Positions 1-8,596 of a DNA stretch of 64,000 nucleotides are shown piece after piece. Source of the stretch: Vibrio intestinalis (GTDB taxonomy: Bacteria; Pseudomonadota; Gammaproteobacteria; Enterobacterales; Vibrionaceae); the NCBI RefSeq assembly GCF_025195085.2, contig NZ_JANAVY020000001.1, positions 806,001 to 870,000 of the forward strand, given 5' to 3'. Made by a program: the position numbers and the translations under genes. Every line of letters starts with the position of its first letter. The stretch's first letter is position 1. The notes beneath the pieces were generated by a model. It worked only from the letters and a program-made list of their open reading frames with translations, ran no database searches and was not told where the DNA came from.

Positions 1-277
1 CAAGTAAGTTCAACCCACCTTTTAACCAAGGCCAAGGAGCCGATTCAGCAGCTTTTTTTAAAACACTTCGTACTACTGGTATGTATGGTTTGACTGTTTT
101 CCAAACCTTTTTTGCTGAATTTACAACCGTTTCAGCTTTTTCTGCCATCCAACTTACAGCTTTAGTCGCTACTGATTTAGTAGCTTCCCATGCTTTAGAC
201 ACACCAGACTTTACCGCACTAACAGTTGAGCTAACCGCACGGCTTACTCCACTACAAAAACTGCTAAACCACCCCAT
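1..277 (-). CDS. Amphipathic Ala/Val/Lys/Ser-rich protein, N-terminal part only
   Basis: The reading frame opens with ATG at 277 and stays open for 92 codons to the left edge, so only the N-terminus is visible. The ATG overlaps the stop of the upstream AAA+ ATPase gene by one base (TGATG), which implies translational coupling. The visible part begins MGWFSSF and continues as short Val/Ala/Ser stretches punctuated by Lys and Trp, a pattern that would form amphipathic helices able to lie on a membrane; a PWPW motif lies near residue 83. No signal peptide or known domain is seen. I do not recognise the family. As the last visible gene of the operon it could be the effector or the substrate of the ATPase, which is inference. 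Confidence 0.7.
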   Translation of the reverse strand, partial: MGWFSSFCSGVSRAVSSTVSAVKSGVSKAWEATKSVATKAVSWMAEKAETVVNSAKKVWKTVKPYIPVVRSVLKKAAESAPWPWLKGGLNLL

Positions 278-1191
278 CACTTAGTCTCCTCGTTTTTATC
301 TTGTTTAATACCTAAAATTGACACCGCTTTATCAATCGAGCTGTCATCATTTACTTTTCTACGTCTAACCTCTTGTAGGTTTTTCGCACTTTTCACTTCA
401 AATAAAGATGCCATTAAAATATCTCTATTAATTTTAAATTCACTATCTTGTCTTTGGAAAACTTTAGGTAAAGAAATACGTAAACACTTTCTGATGTCCC
501 GACCAGAGAAATTTTCACTATTGCTCGCAAGCTCTTCAATTATGTTCTCTCTAACTCCATCCAAAGGGATTTTTGGAACTAAAAATTTATTCCAAAGCAA
601 CTTTCTAGCTCCAAAATCAGGGAGTTCAAACTCAATCTGATAACCGATTCTACTGATAAATGCAGAGTCATAGTTCTTAATGAAATTTGTTGCAAATATC
701 ACTATTCCATCAAACTTTTCTAATTCAATAAGTAAGGTAGTTCTAACGGAGTTCACCTCATTATCTGTACCTTGAGTAACATTCGATAATCGTTTACCGA
801 GCATGGTGTCAGCTTCATCAAAAAATAATACTGCTTGCTCTTCATTTGCTAACTCAAACACTGATTGAATGTTTTTAGCACTGTCACCCATATATTTACT
901 TTCGATATCAGCGATACCAATTTTAATAATAGGTCTACCCAATGTCCCTGCAAAAGATTCAGCTGCTAATGTTTTTCCTGTTCCTGGTTCCCCATAAAAA
1001 TTAATTATTAATGATGAACCATTTGGATCTACTGACTTAAAATCCCACTCTTCATATATTTTCTTGTGAAATTTCAACTTAGCAATGCACTCCTGCAATG
1101 ATAAATATGTATTTTTTGATAAAATCAAATGTTCATCAATATTATATTTTGGTCTTTCTGGCAATATAGATAGTTTATTACTTTCTTTCAT
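277..1191 (-). CDS. AAA+ ATPase of the WYL/AAA operon
   Basis: A 304-residue AAA+ ATPase. Walker A is GEPGTGKT at residues 67-74, Walker B is VLFFDEAD at 121-128, the sensor-1 Asn lies in FATN near 169 and an arginine-finger-like SRI motif lies near 180. A helical lid follows. The protein has one AAA module and no protease domain, so it looks like a remodelling or unfolding ATPase of the CDC48/FtsH-like central-domain type. I chose the ATG at 1191 over a TTG three bases upstream because it overlaps the WYL gene stop as TGATG, the same junction as at the other end of this gene. Partners are presumably the flanking operon products. Substrate is unknown. Confidence 0.85.
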   Translation of the reverse strand: MKESNKLSILPERPKYNIDEHLILSKNTYLSLQECIAKLKFHKKIYEEWDFKSVDPNGSSLIINFYGEPGTGKTLAAESFAGTLGRPIIKIGIADIESKYMGDSAKNIQSVFELANEEQAVLFFDEADTMLGKRLSNVTQGTDNEVNSVRTTLLIELEKFDGIVIFATNFIKNYDSAFISRIGYQIEFELPDFGARKLLWNKFLVPKIPLDGVRENIIEELASNSENFSGRDIRKCLRISLPKVFQRQDSEFKINRDILMASLFEVKSAKNLQEVRRRKVNDDSSIDKAVSILGIKQDKNEETK

Positions 1192-2171
1192 CAATTAATA
1201 TTACTCTTTTCATATTCACAACAATGTATTTCCACATCCCAAACTTTATCACCAAACCCTTTCAACCACTGATCTAAGTATTTGGTTCTAACAACTGATG
1301 CGTGAACTCTGATACTTTCACTATTTTCTGTTAATATTTGATTATGTGACAGTGGTGTTTCTTTGAAATAATATTCTAAATCCTTTGAAATTGTGAAACT
1401 AAGGTCGATTCTTTCACCCTCACCAATACTAAAACGACCTTCAGCATCATACTGACTTAACTTAAATTCTTTCGGGCGCTCAAAACCAAAAGAAGACACT
1501 ATCGCCTTACGTACACGATGTACTGCAATAGTTCGTTCATTGTCATAGCCATCAAACCTGCATATTAAGTACATTCGCTGACCTTGCTGTGCCAAGCCTA
1601 AAGGCATCACCAAAGCAGATTTCTGCTCTTGTTTAGCGTTGTAATATTCAAGGTTTAATAAACGATCATGAAAAAGGGCTTCACTTATCACCTTGAATAC
1701 TTCGGTTGATATTGTGGGTGGTAGAAGGGGTTGCGTTTCACTGACTACTCTCACTTTCTTTAGCCACTCCCGTTCTTTTGAGCAATCACCAGTGGGGTTG
1801 AGCTTATGTTTAGCCTCTTTAAAGAAACCATCAAGTGAAGCAGTGATATTCACAGGCAAAAGCTTCACCAAATACTCTTCAGCTAGACTGAGCAACAGCG
1901 CTTCTTGTGCAGACAATTTAGGTAACGCTATGCCTTCACTGCTTTTGTTCCAACGATAACCATAAGGCTTACTGCGTTCATCTCGGAGGATATCAAAATG
2001 ATCACATAGCATTTCAAGGTTACGTTGAATTGTTCTTAGGTCTCGCTCAATACCAATATGCTGTAGTTGCTGATGCAACTCCTTCGCGGTGACTTGGTGG
2101 GACTTCGGTATGCGCTTCAGGATTTCAAACGCCAAAGCTAACGATTCTTGTGTGCTGGATTTTTTCGCCAT
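1191..2171 (-). CDS. WYL-domain transcriptional regulator
   Basis: A 326-residue protein with an N-terminal winged-helix region at about residues 5-75, a central WYL domain at about 150-230 and a C-terminal WCX-like extension. WYL proteins commonly regulate defence and stress loci and sense nucleotide-like ligands. Its ATG lies two bases after the stop of the small zinc-ribbon gene, and its stop overlaps the ATPase start, so all are probably one transcript and this protein is likely the operon's regulator. AT-rich base use and position beside tRNA-Arg suggest horizontal acquisition. Confidence 0.85.
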   Translation of the reverse strand: MAKKSSTQESLALAFEILKRIPKSHQVTAKELHQQLQHIGIERDLRTIQRNLEMLCDHFDILRDERSKPYGYRWNKSSEGIALPKLSAQEALLLSLAEEYLVKLLPVNITASLDGFFKEAKHKLNPTGDCSKEREWLKKVRVVSETQPLLPPTISTEVFKVISEALFHDRLLNLEYYNAKQEQKSALVMPLGLAQQGQRMYLICRFDGYDNERTIAVHRVRKAIVSSFGFERPKEFKLSQYDAEGRFSIGEGERIDLSFTISKDLEYYFKETPLSHNQILTENSESIRVHASVVRTKYLDQWLKGFGDKVWDVEIHCCEYEKSNIN

Positions 2172-2173
2172 GG

Positions 2174-2308
2174 TTACTTAACTATTTTGAAGTTACTCAC
2201 TACTTGAGTAGAACGGCACTTAGGGCAAAAGAAAACCAACTTATGCTTTTTCACAAACTCATGCTTACAGCTCAAGCAAATGAAAAAATATGGTGGGACA
2301 TCTATCAC
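2174..2308 (-). CDS. Small zinc-ribbon protein, 44 residues
   Basis: The frame opens with GTG at 2308 and ends with TAA at 2174. The product carries two knuckles, CLSC and CPKC, about 16 residues apart, with basic residues between and after them, which is a typical zinc ribbon. An in-frame TAA two codons upstream of the GTG rules out a longer start, and an AAGAAG purine run precedes it. The stop lies two bases before the WYL regulator start. The cysteine pairs argue that it is a real gene rather than noise. It may bind nucleic acid or bridge operon proteins. The GTG start is the weakest part of the call. Confidence 0.65.
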   Translation of the reverse strand: MIDVPPYFFICLSCKHEFVKKHKLVFFCPKCRSTQVVSNFKIVK

Positions 2309-2708
2309 GATTTATGCTTCTTACTGAATATCAACGATACCGATATTTTCAAGGTTTTTGCAAGTTAGTTATCAAACCAAGTTAATATAACGTGATATGT
2401 GACATGTTGTGTCGCAGGTAAATGGGTTCTAGACCTTTTTTAAATAGTGTGGCGCAGTGAAATGTATTCCGAGTTTACAGAAAGCTTCAGATATGGGCAT
2501 TGCTAGAGAAATCAAAGCTATCTGCTTTGATAGATCTACGATTGGGCTTGTAGGTATATAAATAGAGGGCGGGAAAAGTACGTTCTACCAGAATACTGAA
2601 GTATATCTATAGGAGGAAAATCACTTTTGCTTGAGCGTATTAATTACAAGTGATTACATTGAGCTACACGCTTACCCGACTATTTAGCCGACTACAAACG
2701 CCAGAAAT
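2309..2708. other. Intergenic segment between the WYL/AAA operon and tRNA-Arg
   Basis: About 400 bases with no gene I can support. It must hold the leftward promoter of the zinc-ribbon/WYL/AAA operon. AT-rich hexamers are present around 2340-2400 but I could not settle on a convincing -35/-10 pair. No integrase or integrase remnant is visible here. Confidence 0.5.
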
Positions 2709-2745
2709 GAAAAAGGGCGTAGCAAATACTAACCTGCTACGCCCC
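2709..2745 (-). terminator. Terminator of tRNA-Arg
   Basis: A perfect 10-bp stem pairs 2715-2724 with 2735-2744 and is followed on the minus strand by five Ts. It lies just downstream of the tRNA-Arg 3' end, as expected for an intrinsic terminator. Confidence 0.85.
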
Positions 2746-2753
2746 GTAAATAA

Positions 2754-2830
2754 TGGCACGCCCTATTGGATTCGAACCAATGACCACATCCTTAGAAGGG
2801 ACGTGCTCTATCCAGCTGAGCTAAGGGCGC
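2754..2830 (-). tRNA. tRNA-Arg (anticodon UCU)
   Basis: The minus strand reads as a 77-nt tRNA with encoded CCA. It has a GCGCCCU acceptor strand, a D-loop with AGCTCAGCTGGATAGAGC, TTCTAAG around the UCU anticodon and a GGTTCGAATCC T-arm. The sequence closely resembles the E. coli argU tRNA. Its 3' end faces the AT-rich operon at 1-2308, and the 3' ends of such tRNA genes are frequent integration sites. Confidence 0.96.
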
Positions 2831-3034
2831 GCTACAGGGAAAGGATTATACGAGTTAGAGCGCTCAACACAAGGGCTTTTACTAACATTCTGATCTGAAT
2901 GCTTAAAAAAAGGGCATGACGAGTGAATGTGTTTAAATTTACCCCAAAGCAAACGTTTGCGTATGGAGTTTATCCGATTTTTTTGCGACAATGCGCAACA
3001 AATAAATACTCAGCTCTTTTTCAAAAGGAAAGCT

Positions 3035-3895
3035 ATGACTGCTCAAAACATTGATGGAAAACTCATCTCTCAAACCGTGCGATCTGAAGTCGCTGCACGC
3101 GTAAAAGCACGCGTAGAAGCGGGTCTACGAGCTCCTGGCCTTGCAGTAGTTCTAGTGGGTGAAGACCCAGCATCACAAGTGTATGTAGGCAGTAAACGCC
3201 GCGCATGTGAAGAAGTGGGTTTCGTATCTAAGTCTTTCGACTTGCCAGCCTCAACAAACGAAGCAGAATTATTAGCACTCATCGATGAGCTAAACAACGA
3301 CGATGAAATTGACGGTATTTTAGTGCAGTTGCCGCTACCTGCGGGCATTGACGCGACCTCAGTTTTAGAGCGCATTCACCCTGAAAAAGACGTCGATGGC
3401 TTCCACCCTTACAATGTTGGACGCCTTGCTCAGCGCATTCCTAAGCTACGTTCTTGTACGCCAAAAGGCATCATTACTTTGCTTGATCGTTACAACATTG
3501 ACCTACGTGGCATGCACGCGGTTGTCGTTGGAGCATCCAACATTGTTGGCCGTCCAATGACATTAGAGCTGCTTTTAGCCGGTTGTACTACCACTACATG
3601 TCACCGCTTCACTAAAGATTTAGAAGGCCATGTTCGCCAAGCAGATTTAGTGGTTGTGGCAGTAGGCAAACCTAACTTTATTCCAGGTGAGTGGATTAAA
3701 AAAGGCGCGGTTGTGGTTGATGTAGGTATCAACCGTTTAGAGTCAGGTAAACTCGTTGGTGATGTGGAATACGATAAAGCGAAAGACAACGCGAGCTTTA
3801 TTACCCCTGTACCTGGTGGTGTTGGCCCAATGACAGTAGCCAGCCTAATTGAAAACACCATGCTAGCGTGTGAGCAGTTCCATACTAAAAAGTAA
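3035..3895 (+). CDS. folD: Methylenetetrahydrofolate dehydrogenase/cyclohydrolase
   Basis: A 286-residue bifunctional FolD that interconverts 5,10-methylene-THF, 5,10-methenyl-THF and 10-formyl-THF using NADP in the cytoplasm. Diagnostic stretches are SQVYVGSK (catalytic Lys), [10 protein letters not shown], a nucleotide-binding GASNIVGRP and the C-terminal PGGVGPMT. I chose the ATG at 3035, preceded by an AAAGGA-type ribosome site; the frame is open further upstream, but that part does not resemble FolD. folD beside tRNA-Arg is a familiar Vibrio arrangement. Confidence 0.97.
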   Translation: MTAQNIDGKLISQTVRSEVAARVKARVEAGLRAPGLAVVLVGEDPASQVYVGSKRRACEEVGFVSKSFDLPASTNEAELLALIDELNNDDEIDGILVQLPLPAGIDATSVLERIHPEKDVDGFHPYNVGRLAQRIPKLRSCTPKGIITLLDRYNIDLRGMHAVVVGASNIVGRPMTLELLLAGCTTTTCHRFTKDLEGHVRQADLVVVAVGKPNFIPGEWIKKGAVVVDVGINRLESGKLVGDVEYDKAKDNASFITPVPGGVGPMTVASLIENTMLACEQFHTKK

Positions 3896-3927
3896 CTCGC
3901 AGTAAGTGGTTTTATCGCAAGATAAAC

Positions 3928-3962
3928 AAAGGGGGGATGACCATCGTCATCCCCCCTTTACT
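3928..3962. terminator. Bidirectional terminator between folD and nupC
   Basis: A perfect 10-bp GC-rich stem pairs GGGGGGATGA at 3931-3940 with its complement at 3951-3960, flanked by AAA and TTT. It lies between convergent genes and can serve both. Confidence 0.8.
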
Positions 3963-4038
3963 TAATGGTTCTCAATGCGTAAAGCTCGACTTTGTCCAGA
4001 AGTGATTGAGCCTTACGCCAGCTTGAGTTTATTTTTGA

Positions 4039-5241
4039 TTATAGTGACATGATCACGCCAGCAATCGACGCACTCATTAAGTTGGCCATTACACCCGCCG
4101 CAATTGCGCGGAAGCCAAATTTAGAAATAAACGGACGCTTCTCTGGTACCAAACTACCTAGGCCACCAATCAGCATCGCCATTGTTGAGATGTTAGCAAA
4201 GCCACATAGTGCAAATGTCACGATCGCTTGTGAGTGCTCACTTAGCATCTCTTTTGCTTCCATTAGCTGAATGAAAGCAACGAATTCGTTTACAACAATC
4301 TTGTTACCAATCAGCGAGCCCGCAACAGTCGCTTCGCTCCACGGCACGCCAAGTAACCATGCTACTGGTGCAAATAGGTAACCAAGGATCAGCTCAAAGC
4401 TTAGTTCAATACCGAACAAGCCGCCCATCCAGCCTAGCATGCCATTTAGAAGAGCGATCACACTGACAAACGCAAGTAGCGTTGCACCTACCGCTACTGC
4501 GATACGTAGACCAGACATTGCACCATCCGCCATCGCTTCAACCACGTTGGTTGCTTTTGGCATTTCAACATCATTCATGTCGATCTCTGGTGCAGTTGTT
4601 GAACCGCTTTCTGGCACCATGATTTTTGCCATTAGCAGACCAGCAGGCGCAGACATAAAGGCCGCTGCAATTAGGTAGTTAAGATCAACGCCAAGTGATG
4701 CGTAACCCACCAACGTACCACCAGCAACAGAGGCAAGGCCACCCGTCATTACCGCGAAAAACTGAGAGTCTGTCATGTGCTTAAGGTACGGCTTAACCAC
4801 AAGAGGCGCTTCAATCATGCCAACAAAAATGTTTGCCGTTGCTGATAGTGACTCAGCGCGACCAATGCCTAGCAGCTTCTGAAGGCCACCACCAATTAGG
4901 TTAATCACCTTTGGCATCAAACCGATGTGGTAAAGACCTGAAATCAGCGCTGAGAAGAAAACGATGATACCCAGTACGTTGATTGCGAAAGTAAACCCAC
5001 CTGTCGCTAGGCCACCAAATAGGAAGGCGATACCTTCTTGGCCGTAGTTGATTAGGTTTGATACCGCACCAGTGACATTGTTAAGTGCTTCTTTACCTGC
5101 CGGAACATAAAGCACCAATAGTGCAAAGATGATTTGCAGAGCAAACGCGAGGGAAACGGTTTTAAAATTTATATTTTTTCTATTTGTGGATAGTAACCAA
5201 GCAGTAAGCAAGATCGCCACAATACCAAAGATTGAGTTCAT
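4039..5241 (-). CDS. Concentrative nucleoside transporter (NupC family)
   Basis: A 400-residue polytopic inner-membrane protein of the CNT family, which imports nucleosides with Na+ or H+. Family signatures include GRAESLSATANIFVGMIEAP, VGYASLGVDLNYLIAAAFM, and late GNKIVVNEFVAF followed by FALCGFANISTMAM. The ATG at 5241 gives the usual N-terminus, MNSIFGIVAILL; an upstream in-frame start would add an unlikely proline/phenylalanine-rich leader. CRP- and CytR-like sites lie upstream, as for E. coli nupC. The adjacent LysR gene is read in the same direction from its own promoter region and may or may not regulate it. Confidence 0.92.
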   Translation of the reverse strand: MNSIFGIVAILLTAWLLSTNRKNINFKTVSLAFALQIIFALLVLYVPAGKEALNNVTGAVSNLINYGQEGIAFLFGGLATGGFTFAINVLGIIVFFSALISGLYHIGLMPKVINLIGGGLQKLLGIGRAESLSATANIFVGMIEAPLVVKPYLKHMTDSQFFAVMTGGLASVAGGTLVGYASLGVDLNYLIAAAFMSAPAGLLMAKIMVPESGSTTAPEIDMNDVEMPKATNVVEAMADGAMSGLRIAVAVGATLLAFVSVIALLNGMLGWMGGLFGIELSFELILGYLFAPVAWLLGVPWSEATVAGSLIGNKIVVNEFVAFIQLMEAKEMLSEHSQAIVTFALCGFANISTMAMLIGGLGSLVPEKRPFISKFGFRAIAAGVMANLMSASIAGVIMSL

Positions 5242-5301
5242 AAAAATGAATCCGACAAAAAGGGGGAACGGGAAAGGCGTCGGATGATATAGCGGCAAAA
5301 A

Positions 5302-5339
5302 TGAGATGCAAGTCACACTTGTTGCGAAGTTGTAGCAAA
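5302..5339 (-). promoter_or_regulatory. CRP-like box with CytR-like half sites upstream of the nupC-type gene
   Basis: Positions 5302-5317 read TGAGA-N6-TCACA, one mismatch from the CRP consensus TGTGA-N6-TCACA. Directly adjacent, GTTGC at 5321-5325 and GCAAA at 5335-5339 form an inverted pair resembling CytR half sites. The pair lies about 60-100 bases upstream of the transporter start, matching the CRP/CytR control known for nucleoside uptake genes. Identified by eye only. Confidence 0.5.
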
Positions 5340-5453
5340 TAGAGTGGCCTGAAAACGCAAAATCCTAAGTGGTTATTTTATAAAGAGTTAAACGTTTGGT
5401 TTTTGCTATTATTTCCAAATGGAAAATATGTTTCTGAATTTGGAAAAAGTACT

Positions 5454-6401
5454 CTAACTTTTTAGCCGACTTACATAAGGAGTAAGTCTGCTATCCCAAT
5501 AGCATGGTGAACCGATTTTATCTTTGATGAACTCAATCACTGCTGAGGTTTTCTTTGGCATGTAATGACGGCTTGGGTAAACCGCATAAAACGGCATGTT
5601 TTGGCTCGCTTTCCACTCTGGAAGCAATTGAATTAGCTGGCCATTCTTAAACTCATCGCCAATCAGATAAGTCGCTAGGTAACCAACACCCCACCCTGCG
5701 ACGGCAGCATCTCGCACCGCTTCCGCCAAATCGACCGAATAGTTACCTGATACATTGACCATCAATTGCTGCTCGTTATTGCTAAATGCCCAATTAGTGT
5801 AATCACGCTCCCAACTGCGGTAGATAAGGCAGTTATGCTCAGAAAGGTCGTGAGGGTGTAAAGGCGCGCTGTTTTGCATTAGATATTCAGGTGATGCAGC
5901 AACCACAAACTGACAATCCGCCAAGCGCTGGGCAATATATCCCTCAGGTAACAGTTCGTTGTTGGTGATCCATAAATCCAGCCCTTCATTGAGCATATCC
6001 ACTTTGTAATCAAATAGGTGAACCTCAACTTGCAGATCAGGATATAGCTGCCTTAGCTCTTGAATGGCAGGGATGATGTGCAACGTACCAAAAGATTGCG
6101 AGAGACCGATTTTGACCAAGCCTTCGACTTCATCTCGTTGGCTTTCTATTTCCGTTTGCGCTTCATCAATCACTTGTACGATTTGTTGGCAGTGTGAATA
6201 GAAACGCTCCCCTGCTTCGGTCGCGGTAAAGCTACGAGTGGTTCGCTGAACAAGCTTAACGCCTAATGCGGCCTCTAGCTGAGCGAGTTGTTTACTGACA
6301 TGAGAAACCGAAACACCGAGGTTTTTCGCCGCTAAGGTGAAGTTTTTATGTTTAAGTAAGGCAGCAAACACCACCATTTGTGCAGCTCGTTCTGAAAACA
6401 C
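5454..6401 (-). CDS. LysR-family transcriptional regulator
   Basis: A 315-residue LysR regulator. The winged helix-turn-helix occupies residues 1-60, with the recognition region FTLAAKNLGVSVSHVSKQLAQLE, followed by a linker helix and a periplasmic-binding-protein-like effector domain from about residue 90 to 300. The C-terminus resembles the CrgA/DsdC-like group of short LysR proteins. No divergent partner gene exists, since both neighbours lie on the same strand. The effector and targets cannot be read from the sequence. Confidence 0.9.
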   Translation of the reverse strand: MFSERAAQMVVFAALLKHKNFTLAAKNLGVSVSHVSKQLAQLEAALGVKLVQRTTRSFTATEAGERFYSHCQQIVQVIDEAQTEIESQRDEVEGLVKIGLSQSFGTLHIIPAIQELRQLYPDLQVEVHLFDYKVDMLNEGLDLWITNNELLPEGYIAQRLADCQFVVAASPEYLMQNSAPLHPHDLSEHNCLIYRSWERDYTNWAFSNNEQQLMVNVSGNYSVDLAEAVRDAAVAGWGVGYLATYLIGDEFKNGQLIQLLPEWKASQNMPFYAVYPSRHYMPKKTSAVIEFIKDKIGSPCYWDSRLTPYVSRLKS

Positions 6402-6419
6402 GGTTTCTCCAAAAAGTGA

Positions 6420-6440
6420 AAGGGGCTCAATGAGCCCCTT
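6420..6440 (-). terminator. Hairpin between the mltB-type gene and lysR
   Basis: AGGGGCT at 6421-6427 pairs with AGCCCCT at 6433-6439, followed on the minus strand by a T-rich stretch. It probably ends the transglycosylase transcript. Confidence 0.6.
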
Positions 6441-6458
6441 TATACTGAAATGATTCGC

Positions 6459-7445
6459 TTAACGAATTCTATCCGCTAAGTGGCTGACTGCCAATGCAAA
6501 GTAGTAAGAGCGATTCCACTTCATCAATACATTGTAGTTGTTGTATACCAAGTACACGCGGCCACCCGCTTCATCAGGCGCGGTTAACCAAGCTTCAATA
6601 TCGTTATCTAACTTAGGCAATGGGCGACCATCGTAGCGGGTGATACCAAGCTCACTCCACTCGGCTAACATCTTCTGCTTACCTTTTACGCGCCCTTCTA
6701 AGCTCATATCAAAGCCTTTTGGCAGCGTCACTTGGCGTCCCCAAGTGTAAGTATCGTCCCAACCTTTTTGGCTTAGGTAGTTCGCTGTAGAGGCAAACAC
6801 ATCAGCCTTGGTGTTCCAAATGTCTTTGCGACCATCGCCATTGCCATCAGCAGCGTAGCTAATAAACGAGCTAGGCATAAACTGACATTGACCCATTGCG
6901 CCAGCCCAAGAGCCTTTAAAGTTTGGCATTTCAATGTGGCCTTGCTCTAGAATTTGCAACGCTGACATCAATTCTTTACGGAAGAAGTCTTCACGACGAC
7001 CGTCATAAGCCATGGTTGAAAGTGCATCAACGACACTGTAATTACCCATGAACTTACCAAAGTTACTCTCAACACCCCATAGGGCGACGATAAAGCGCGG
7101 TTGAACACCAAACTCTTCACCGATGCGTTGAAGCTCATCGTAATGCTTTTGGTAAAGTTCGTTGGCCTGTTTTACTTTCCAATCAGGTACTGCTCTTGGG
7201 ATGTATTCATCCAAAGTGAGCTTTTTCTCTGGTTGGTTACGATCGGCTTTTACCGCGCGTGGCTTGTGCTGCACATCTGCAAAAGCGCTATCAACGGTAG
7301 TTTGTGAAATGCCCTGATTCAATGCTTGGGTTTTCAGCCCTTCTACGTATTGTTCAAAGCTTTTGTCTTGCGCCCACGCGCTACTTGTAATGGTTAGGCC
7401 TAAAACAACTGACAGTAATGATTTCAATTTGCCCTCCTTGAGCAA
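6459..7445 (-). CDS. Lytic murein transglycosylase, MltB-like (GH103)
   Basis: A 328-residue periplasmic enzyme that cleaves peptidoglycan to 1,6-anhydro-muropeptides. A signal peptide covers residues 1-25 (cleavage after AWA). There is no lipobox cysteine, so this is likely a soluble Slt35-like form rather than a lipoprotein. The catalytic glutamate is E126 in GVESNFG. The family stretches GSWAGAMGQCQFMPSSF and DGNGDGRKDIW follow, the latter resembling the EF-hand-like calcium loop of Slt35. It is followed by a hairpin and sits downstream of ycgL. Confidence 0.93.
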   Translation of the reverse strand: MLKEGKLKSLLSVVLGLTITSSAWAQDKSFEQYVEGLKTQALNQGISQTTVDSAFADVQHKPRAVKADRNQPEKKLTLDEYIPRAVPDWKVKQANELYQKHYDELQRIGEEFGVQPRFIVALWGVESNFGKFMGNYSVVDALSTMAYDGRREDFFRKELMSALQILEQGHIEMPNFKGSWAGAMGQCQFMPSSFISYAADGNGDGRKDIWNTKADVFASTANYLSQKGWDDTYTWGRQVTLPKGFDMSLEGRVKGKQKMLAEWSELGITRYDGRPLPKLDNDIEAWLTAPDEAGGRVYLVYNNYNVLMKWNRSYYFALAVSHLADRIR

Positions 7446-7456
7446 CGGTTCAACGC

Positions 7457-7735
7457 TTATGAGTCGCGCTGTGATTTTTGTTCTTTATATTCATCAAGTA
7501 GGTTCTTCGGTGGCGGCGGTAATTGCAAGAAAAATCCGTCGCTATTCAAAGATTGTTTCACTTTTTCCACGTCCACTTGCGCTAGGGTACGGCCGTCTAA
7601 TTTAACCACCATAACCATAGTAGGTTTACCAAACATCTGCATTAATTGGTCAGGAACTTGTGAAAAATCGTCCTTTTTCGGCAGATATAGGTATGCACCT
7701 TCTTTTTTGGAACTTTTGTAAATTGCACACAACAT
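7457..7735 (-). CDS. YcgL-domain protein
   Basis: A 92-residue YcgL family protein with the characteristic start [11 protein letters not shown] and the [15 protein letters not shown] stretch near the C-terminus. Function is unknown; the family is small and conserved in gammaproteobacteria next to minC, as here. It lies 11 bases upstream of the transglycosylase, so the two are probably cotranscribed, and it is divergent from minCDE. Confidence 0.92.
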   Translation of the reverse strand: MLCAIYKSSKKEGAYLYLPKKDDFSQVPDQLMQMFGKPTMVMVVKLDGRTLAQVDVEKVKQSLNSDGFFLQLPPPPKNLLDEYKEQKSQRDS

Positions 7736-7915
7736 GGGATGCTTTAATCCATCTAATATTCAGAATTTATCTGTTTTGCGAAATTTGCTAGCAAAACACT
7801 CAATTGACAACAAGATAACTTGCTGACAGTAAGCGGGAAATATAACATGACACCCCTACTCTCAGGCAACGTCATTTCTACTCCGGCGTTAATAAAACGA
7901 GGTCCAAAGTAAAAG

Positions 7916-8578
7916 ATGTCACATACCCCTGATTTGAAAGGTAGTAGCTTTACTTTGTCAGTTTTACACCTTTCTGACAACAATGTAGAAAAAACAATCA
8001 ATTTTCTTAAAGAAAAGGTCGGCCAAGCTCCCACTTTTTTTGCATCTGCACCTGTTGTGGTCAACGTTGCAAAGGTAGAAGGCGATATCGACTTTGCTGC
8101 GCTGAAACACGGGATTAGCGAGGCAGGTATGGTTCCTGTTGGTGTGACAGGATGTAAGGACAAACGCACCCAAAATATGGCCACTGAAGCCGAACTGGCC
8201 ATTATGTCGGCAAGTAAATCACCAGCACAAGCGCCTGCTAAGATGGCGCCAACTAAGGTGATTCGCACACCGGTGCGCTCTGGACAACAAGTTTACGCCA
8301 AAGACGCCGATCTTGTCGTGCTTAGCCACGTGAGCGAAGGGGCTGAAGTTATTGCCGATGGGTCTATACACATTCACGGCACACTGCGCGGCCGTGCTAT
8401 TGCAGGTGCGAGCGGTAATAAAGATGCCGTCATCATTTGCAATAAGCTTAATGCCGAACTGATGTCTATTGCCGGTCACTACTGGCTGACTGAGCAGTTC
8501 GCAGAGCAGTTTTGGCAACAAAAAGTTCTATTTAGCTTGAAAGAAGACTCTCTCCAGTTCGAGCTGATAACGATTTAA
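7916..8578 (+). CDS. minC: Septum-site-determining protein MinC
   Basis: A 220-residue inhibitor of FtsZ polymerisation. The N-terminal domain, about residues 1-100, antagonises FtsZ. The C-terminal beta-helix, about 115-215, dimerises and binds MinD, with the [20 protein letters not shown] stretch visible. It is the first gene of minCDE, 18 bases before minD. A GAGG purine block lies about 12 bases before the ATG. Confidence 0.97.
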   Translation: MSHTPDLKGSSFTLSVLHLSDNNVEKTINFLKEKVGQAPTFFASAPVVVNVAKVEGDIDFAALKHGISEAGMVPVGVTGCKDKRTQNMATEAELAIMSASKSPAQAPAKMAPTKVIRTPVRSGQQVYAKDADLVVLSHVSEGAEVIADGSIHIHGTLRGRAIAGASGNKDAVIICNKLNAELMSIAGHYWLTEQFAEQFWQQKVLFSLKEDSLQFELITI

Positions 8579-8596
8579 AATAAAAAGGAAAACACC

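Noticed and set aside
2150..2368. 72-codon plus-strand frame upstream of the WYL gene
   Set aside because: It overlaps the zinc-ribbon gene and the WYL start on the other strand, and the minus-strand zinc-ribbon reading has recognisable cysteine knuckles.
7753..8268. 171-codon minus-strand frame antisense to minC
   Set aside because: It is opposite a clear minC. Composition and absence of motifs mark it as a shadow.
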